Origin: Candidatus Didemnitutus sp.
GTDB lineage: Bacteria > Verrucomicrobiota > Verrucomicrobiia > Opitutales > Opitutaceae
Assembly: GCA_030682505.1 (NCBI GenBank)
Contig: JAUXOH010000033.1
Coordinates: 1 to 8,909 of the forward strand
Reading direction: 5' to 3'
DNA length: 8,909 nucleotides
The notes below the pieces were generated by a model. The model was given only the letters and a program-made list of their open reading frames with translations, had not been told where the DNA came from and made no database searches. Made by a program: the position numbers and the translations under genes. Each line of letters begins with the position of its first letter. Position 1 is the stretch's first letter. Shown here piece after piece: positions 5,774-8,909 of the stretch.

Positions 5774-6304
5774 ATGGACATCCACGAGCGGCTGGAGACT
5801 TTCCTGGGCCGGCAGCCTGAGACCGCAGGAGCGGCTTTCGTCGCCCCCAACGCCACCGTGCTCGGGGCAGTGACCCTCGGAGCGCAGTCGAGCATTTGGT
5901 ATGGTTGTGTCGTGCGCGGTGACATCAACACCATCGAGGTGGGGGAGGGAACGAACATCCAGGACCTCACGATGGTGCACCTTGCGGATGACCACGGGGT
6001 GAAGATCGGCCGCTTCAGCACGATCGGGCACAGCGCGATCATCCATGCCTGTGAAATCGGCGACGAGTGCCTCGTCGGCATGGGAGCGACAGTGCTCGAC
6101 GGCGCGAAGATCGGCGACCAATGCATCATCGGGGCGAACGCGTTGGTGACGCAGCGGTTCGTGGCGCCGGCGGGTTCGATGATTCTCGGTTCGCCCGCCA
6201 AGGTGGTGCGGGCCCTGACACCGGAGGAGCGCGCGGGGATCAAGCGCTGGGCGTTGAAATACATCGAGGTGGCCCGGGCCCACGCCGCGCGAACCGGACC
6301 GTAG
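5774..6304 (+). CDS. Gamma-class carbonic anhydrase-like hexapeptide-repeat protein
   Basis: A 176-residue left-handed beta-helix protein made of hexapeptide repeats ([LIV]GxxxxI). All three zinc-ligand histidines of gamma carbonic anhydrases are in place: His69 in DLTMVH, and His86 and His91 in IGHSAIIHAC. RGD (48-50) and NIQD (61-64) correspond to the conserved Arg/Asp and Asn/Gln of the active site. The family converts CO2 to bicarbonate as a trimer, but many members of this short type (YrdA/PaaY/CamH-like) have weak or unproven activity because they lack the acidic loop of the archaeal Cam enzyme; that loop is absent here too. The C-terminal helix (about 149-170) is typical. The ATG at 5774 is preferred over an upstream in-frame TTG at 5738, because it begins the usual N terminus. 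Repeat cluster 1 begins 14 bases after the stop. Confidence 0.9.
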   Translation: MDIHERLETFLGRQPETAGAAFVAPNATVLGAVTLGAQSSIWYGCVVRGDINTIEVGEGTNIQDLTMVHLADDHGVKIGRFSTIGHSAIIHACEIGDECLVGMGATVLDGAKIGDQCIIGANALVTQRFVAPAGSMILGSPAKVVRALTPEERAGIKRWALKYIEVARAHAARTGP

Positions 6305-6317
6305 CACGGACCGGAAC

Positions 6318-6480
6318 GTAGGTGGCGTGCTCGCCACGCCACGATTCGCGATCCCCAACCCGTTGCGCGGCGAGCGCGCAACCTACGACGGACAGACGTG
6401 GCGCGATCCCCGGGGACGTTGCGCGGCGAGCGCGCAACCTACGGAAAACAGCCCTGTAGGTGGCGTGCTCGCCACGCCAC
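6318..6480. repeat. REP/BIME-like hairpin cluster 1 (A+ B- B- A+)
   Basis: Four hairpins, each a GTAG foot followed by an 8-base-pair perfect stem and a 5-base loop. Copies: A1 6318-6342 (+), B1 6362-6386 (-), B2 6418-6442 (-), A2 6456-6480 (+). The A stem arms are GTGGCGTG and CACGCCAC, and the B arms (read 5' to 3' on the - strand) are GTTGCGCG and CGCGCAAC. All four loops read CTCGC in hairpin orientation. A and B therefore share one skeleton and differ at two stem pairs, both compensated. GTAG at the 5' foot of a stem is the mark of REP sequences handled by RAYT (REP-associated tyrosine) transposases, and opposed pairs of them form BIMEs. No RAYT gene is in the window. The gap between B1 and B2 (6387-6417) recurs in cluster 2. 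Confidence 0.8.
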
Positions 6481-6503
6481 GCCGGATTTTTTTGGCAACG
6501 GAT

Positions 6504-6519
6504 GCGCGGCGCGCCGCGC
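6504..6519. promoter_or_regulatory. 16-base perfect palindrome upstream of DUF2892 gene
   Basis: GCGCGGCG followed by its own reverse complement. A -10-like TAGAAT lies 10 bases downstream (6530-6535), so the palindrome would cover the -35 region of a promoter starting near 6542. No -35 match is visible. That position suits an operator for a repressor or a site for an activator, but GC-rich palindromes also arise from repeat decay. Confidence 0.35.
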
Positions 6520-6544
6520 CGGATTGAAGTAGAATGGATTCCTC

Positions 6545-6550
6545 AGGAGG
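6545..6550 (+). promoter_or_regulatory. Strong Shine-Dalgarno AGGAGG
   Basis: A perfect AGGAGG five bases before the ATG at 6556. It fixes the start of the DUF2892 gene and is the only full-length Shine-Dalgarno seen at a gene start in this window. Confidence 0.85.
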
Positions 6551-6555
6551 TCCTC

Positions 6556-6741
6556 ATGAAAAAGAATGTCTGTTCCTATGATGTCGGCGTGCGGTTCGTG
6601 TTGGGCTGCATCATCCTCTTTGTGGGGGTGAACCTCGAATCCTGGTGGGGCCTCGTCGGCTTGGCCCCGCTGGCCACGGCCTTTGCCGGCTTCTGCCCGC
6701 TCTACGTGCCGTTTGGCTGGGACACGACGCGGTTTGACTGA
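6556..6741 (+). CDS. DUF2892 (YgaP-type) small membrane protein
   Basis: A 61-residue inner-membrane protein. It shows the DUF2892 layout: a polar start (MKKNVCSYDVGVRFVLG), two hydrophobic segments (about residues 13-28 and 32-46) joined by a short loop, and the closing GFCPLYVPFGWDTT, matching the family's G-x-CPLY-x-x-x-G-x-x-T motif. The family is found alone or fused to rhodanese domains, as in YgaP; its role is unproven, though a link to sulphur handling is often suggested. Two Cys (6 and 47) are present, the second in the conserved CPLY. The frame is open upstream to 6460, but the perfect Shine-Dalgarno at 6545-6550 fixes the ATG at 6556. The gene sits alone between two hairpin clusters arranged the same way, so it is transcribed through or between repeats. 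No terminator is seen apart from those hairpins. Confidence 0.88.
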   Translation: MKKNVCSYDVGVRFVLGCIILFVGVNLESWWGLVGLAPLATAFAGFCPLYVPFGWDTTRFD

Positions 6742-6768
6742 CCGCCGCACGCCCCCGGCCAAGTAGCC

Positions 6769-6925
6769 GTAGGTGGCGTGCTGGTCACGCCACGTTGATT
6801 TCCGGACGTTGCGCGACGAGCGCGCAACCTACGACGGACAGATGTGGCGCGACCCCGGTCACGTTGCGCGACGAGCGCGCAACCTACGAAAGGCGGCCCG
6901 GTAGGTGGCGTGCTCGCCACGCCAC
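6769..6925. repeat. REP/BIME-like hairpin cluster 2 (A+ B- B- A+)
   Basis: Same plan as cluster 1. Copies: A3 6769-6793 (+), B3 6808-6832 (-), B4 6863-6887 (-), A4 6901-6925 (+). All eight-pair stems and GTAG feet are intact. Only the loops vary: A3 has CTGGT, B3 and B4 have CTCGT, and A4 keeps CTCGC. The 30-base gap between B3 and B4 (6833-6862) shares 19 of its first 20 bases with the matching gap in cluster 1. A motif CGCGAYCCC recurs beside hairpins at 6347, 6402, 6848 and 6930. It lies between the DUF2892 gene and the end of the convergent folA, where hairpins could also end transcripts from both sides. Confidence 0.8.
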
Positions 6926-6960
6926 GAATCGCGACCCCCATCAGCGCCGCGCCGGCTCCT

Positions 6961-7452
6961 TCACCGCACCCGCTCGAGCACGCTGAAGGTGTAGCGGTAA
7001 TTCGCATCGGCGCTTTCCTTCCGCCAGGACTCCCGCCAGTCCAAATGCCGCCACTCGGGAAACCACGTGTCGCCGGGCACGTCGGCATGCACGAGCGTGA
7101 GCAAGAGGCGGTCGGCCAAGGGCAGGGTTTCTTCGTAGATGCGCTGGCCGCCGCAGATCATGATGTCGCCGGGGAGAGCTTGGGCGAGGGCGAGCGCCTC
7201 GGGCACGCTGCCCGCCACCTTCACCGATGGCGTGGCCAGGGCCCGATCGGACGTCAGGACCACCGGCTGACGCCCGTCCGCCTGCACCTTGGGCCAAGTC
7301 TGGTAGCAAATGCGGCCGAGCACGACGACGGTGCCGGCGGTCTGGGCGTGAAACCACGCCTTGTCCTCCGGAATCTCAAACGGCAGGCGTCCCGCCCGAC
7401 CGATGACGCGGTTCGCGGCGCAGGCGACGATCAGATTGAGGGGCTTGGGCAT
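6961..7452 (-). CDS. folA: Dihydrofolate reductase
   Basis: A 163-residue cytosolic enzyme (E. coli: 159) that reduces dihydrofolate to tetrahydrofolate with NADPH, feeding thymidylate, purine and methionine synthesis. Motifs in order: LIVACAANRVIGRAGRLPFEIPEDKAWF (residues 7-34), with the catalytic acid at Asp30 and Phe25 in place of the usual Trp; VVVLGRICYQTWP (42-54), the NADPH-binding GRxT region with Cys49 replacing the common Thr; RQPVVLTSDR (61-70); and ICGGQRIYEETLPLADRLLLTLV (99-121), holding the GG nucleotide-binding turn. The end DTWFPEW...YRYTFSVLER fits. The ATG at 7452 starts right at the family N terminus; no Shine-Dalgarno is visible. It diverges from ald across 164 bases. 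thyA, often its neighbour, is not in the window. The Trp-to-Phe change occurs in other DHFRs and need not alter activity. Confidence 0.95.
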   Translation of the reverse strand: MPKPLNLIVACAANRVIGRAGRLPFEIPEDKAWFHAQTAGTVVVLGRICYQTWPKVQADGRQPVVLTSDRALATPSVKVAGSVPEALALAQALPGDIMICGGQRIYEETLPLADRLLLTLVHADVPGDTWFPEWRHLDWRESWRKESADANYRYTFSVLERVR

Positions 7453-7616
7453 CAGGGTCGGGCGAGAGACGGTTCAACTAACCTGGCGCCGGGTCGGGCG
7501 GGCAAGCGATTTTCCGGGATTAGAGCCGGTTGGCCCCCGGATAGGGCGAACACTACCGCGCCGGTCAGAGCGGGAGTGGACTTGTCATAAAGCCTCCGGG
7601 CCCTAACGCTGGCGGC

Positions 7617-8711
7617 ATGATTATCGGAGTCCCCAAAGAAGTTAAGATCGGCGAGAAACGCGTTTCCATGACCCCCAGCCTGTGCCGCCGCATCACGGCG
7701 CTCGGCGCCAAGGTCATCATGGAAAAGAACGCCGGCGTCACGGCCGGGTTCGTTGACGCCGAATACAAGGCCGCCGGTGCGACCTTCACCAATTCGGCGG
7801 CGAAGGTCTGGAAGACCGCCGACATGATCGTGAAAGTGAAGGAGCCGCTCGAATCCGAATACGGCCGCATGCAGCACGGCCAGACGATCTTCACCTACCT
7901 GCACCTCGCCGCCGGCCCCGTACTGGCGAAGCAACTGTGCAAAAAGGAAATTCTCGGCATCGCCTATGAAACCGTGGAGGGCAACGACGGGTCGTTCCCG
8001 CTGCTCAAGCCCATGTCGCAAGTCGCCGGCCGCTTGTCGGTGCAACTCGGGGCCTACTTTCTCCAATCGCAATTCGGCGGCTCCGGCGTGTTGCTCGGCG
8101 GCATCCCCGGCACGATGCCGGGCAAGGTGGTCGTGATTGGCGCCGGCAATTCCGGGGCGCACGCCGTGCAGATGGCCGTCGGCATGGGCGCGCGCGTCAC
8201 CGTGCTCGACCTCGACACCCGCAAATTGGAAATTCTCGATACCGAGTATCGTGGACGCATCGTCACGCTGGTTTCCAACCCGGCCAACATCGAGGCCGCC
8301 GTCACCGATTGCGACCTGCTGATCGGCGCCGTGCTCATCCCGGCCGCCAAGGCGCCGATCGTCGTCTCCGCCAAGACGGTGAAGAAGATGCGCCCCGGTT
8401 CGGTGATTGTGGACATCGCGATCGACCAGGGAGGGTGCATCGAGACGATCCAGCCGACCTCGCACGAGAAGCCGGTTTACCAGCTCCATGGTGTCAACCA
8501 CTACGCGGTGCCGAACATGCCCGCGCTGGTGGGCCGCACCTCGACCTTGGGCCTCACGCAAGCCACCGAACCCTACCTTGCCATGATGGTGCAGAAGGGG
8601 ATCGAGCGCGCGCTGGCGGAACACAAGGGACTCGCCAAGGGCGTCAACACCCGCGGCGGCCGCATCGTGTACGAGGAAGTGGCCAAGGCCGTCGGCTTCG
8701 ACCGCGCCTGA
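7617..8711 (+). CDS. ald: Alanine dehydrogenase
   Basis: A 364-residue cytosolic enzyme, close to the family's usual 370. It interconverts L-alanine and pyruvate plus ammonia using NAD, linking alanine to central carbon and nitrogen metabolism, and usually works as a hexamer. Key residues are all present: Arg15 and Lys75 (in GEKRVSMTP and VKVKEPLESE) for pyruvate binding, His96 (TYLHLA) as the catalytic base, Asp270 (DIAIDQGG), the NAD-binding GAGNSG turn (175-180) and Asp198 for the ribose. The N-terminal half (to about 130) and the last part form the substrate domain; about 130-300 is the Rossmann domain. GAGNSG replaces the commoner GAGVVG but keeps the glycines. The ATG at 7617 is preferred because the protein starts MIIGVPKE as in relatives; the leader is GC-rich without a Shine-Dalgarno. 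It ends in its own terminator 41 bases downstream. Confidence 0.96.
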   Translation: MIIGVPKEVKIGEKRVSMTPSLCRRITALGAKVIMEKNAGVTAGFVDAEYKAAGATFTNSAAKVWKTADMIVKVKEPLESEYGRMQHGQTIFTYLHLAAGPVLAKQLCKKEILGIAYETVEGNDGSFPLLKPMSQVAGRLSVQLGAYFLQSQFGGSGVLLGGIPGTMPGKVVVIGAGNSGAHAVQMAVGMGARVTVLDLDTRKLEILDTEYRGRIVTLVSNPANIEAAVTDCDLLIGAVLIPAAKAPIVVSAKTVKKMRPGSVIVDIAIDQGGCIETIQPTSHEKPVYQLHGVNHYAVPNMPALVGRTSTLGLTQATEPYLAMMVQKGIERALAEHKGLAKGVNTRGGRIVYEEVAKAVGFDRA

Positions 8712-8751
8712 GCCGGCGCGCGATCATGCGCCGACTGGCATCTTGAATTCC

Positions 8752-8783
8752 GCCCGGTGCCTTGTGCACCGGGCTTTTTGTTT
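8752..8783 (+). terminator. Intrinsic terminator after ald
   Basis: GCCCGGTGC (8752-8760) pairs perfectly over nine bases with GCACCGGGC (8766-8774) around a CTTGT loop, and TTTTTGTTT follows at once. This is a textbook factor-independent terminator for the alanine dehydrogenase transcript and the clearest one in the window. Confidence 0.93.
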
Positions 8784-8841
8784 GCGGCGCGACCGCTCTT
8801 CTCGCCATCGTTCGTCCACGGGCCGCCAACCAAGTCTTCCG

Positions 8842-8909
8842 ATGTGCAGTTTCTTGTTCCGTGCTTTTCGCGGCGGCCGCGGGGTCCTCGCCTGTTTTTG
8901 TCTGGCGAT
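8842..8909 (+). CDS. Possible start of a secreted protein, cut by window edge
   Basis: ATG at 8842 opens a frame that runs off the right end. The 22 visible residues (MCSFLFRAFRGGRGVLACFCLA) combine positive charges and a hydrophobic run ending in Ala, as an export signal would. It lies 58 bases after the ald terminator, a sensible place for a new transcription unit. The fragment is too short for a firm call or a family name. Confidence 0.3.
   Translation, partial: MCSFLFRAFRGGRGVLACFCLA

Noticed and set aside
6318..6925. CRISPR array
   Set aside because: The repeats alternate in orientation, are palindromic over their full length, have uneven gaps (13-31 bases) and conserved rather than unique spacers; no cas genes are present.
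7581..7616. Promoter TTGTCA with TAACGC just before ald
   Set aside because: The -10 match is poor and would place the transcript start almost on the ATG; possible but unsupported.
7452..8624. Long - strand frame of 390 codons opposite ald
   Set aside because: His/Arg/Gly-rich shadow of a clearly identified alanine dehydrogenase.
1..8909. tRNA, rRNA or riboswitch
   Set aside because: No CCA-ended cloverleaf, rRNA core sequence or recognisable riboswitch core was seen in any intergenic stretch.

Overview
The window comes from a high-GC Gram-negative-type chromosome. A lipoprotein signal peptide and an intermembrane lipid-transport operon imply an outer membrane. Shine-Dalgarno sequences are weak or absent at most starts. 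Intergenic DNA carries two repeat styles: degenerate ACCACGGAG/CACAGAG stretches, and GTAG-footed GC hairpins. Together these suggest Verrucomicrobiota, perhaps the Opitutaceae. That placement is inference, since no rRNA or other marker gene is present.

Bases 1-1000: two small unrecognised genes lie on the + strand in DNA visibly less GC-rich than the rest. The first has a CxxC...CxxC zinc-finger pattern that begins upstream of its first usual start codon. The second is a small exported protein. A 67-base attC-like element sits between them (433-499), so they may be integron gene cassettes. A cysteine-cluster (YkgJ-type) protein converges on them from the - strand.

Bases 1700-3860: a compact + strand operon encodes a short YdbH-like AsmA-type protein, a YnbE-like lipoprotein and a YdbL-like periplasmic protein (DUF1318). 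In E. coli the equivalent three proteins form a bridge between inner and outer membranes for phospholipid transport. Here YdbH is about 500 residues, much shorter than the E. coli protein (about 880).

Bases 3855-4203 hold only dispersed repeats. A concentrative nucleoside transporter follows on the - strand (4204-5505). Diverging from it are a 41-codon membrane micro-ORF (5600-5725) and a gamma-class carbonic anhydrase-like protein (5774-6304).

Bases 6318-6925: two clusters of four GTAG-footed hairpins flank a small DUF2892 membrane gene. Both clusters have the same order, A+ B- B- A+. The A and B hairpins share one skeleton and differ by two compensated base-pair changes, so the hairpin shape appears to be under selection. 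This matches REP/BIME elements acted on by RAYT transposases and is the most interesting structure in the window.

Bases 6961-8783: dihydrofolate reductase (- strand) is divergent from alanine dehydrogenase (+ strand), which ends in a strong intrinsic terminator. A possible secreted-protein start runs off the right edge. Apart from the YdbH-YnbE-YdbL set, the genes look like an ordinary mix of housekeeping and metabolic functions.
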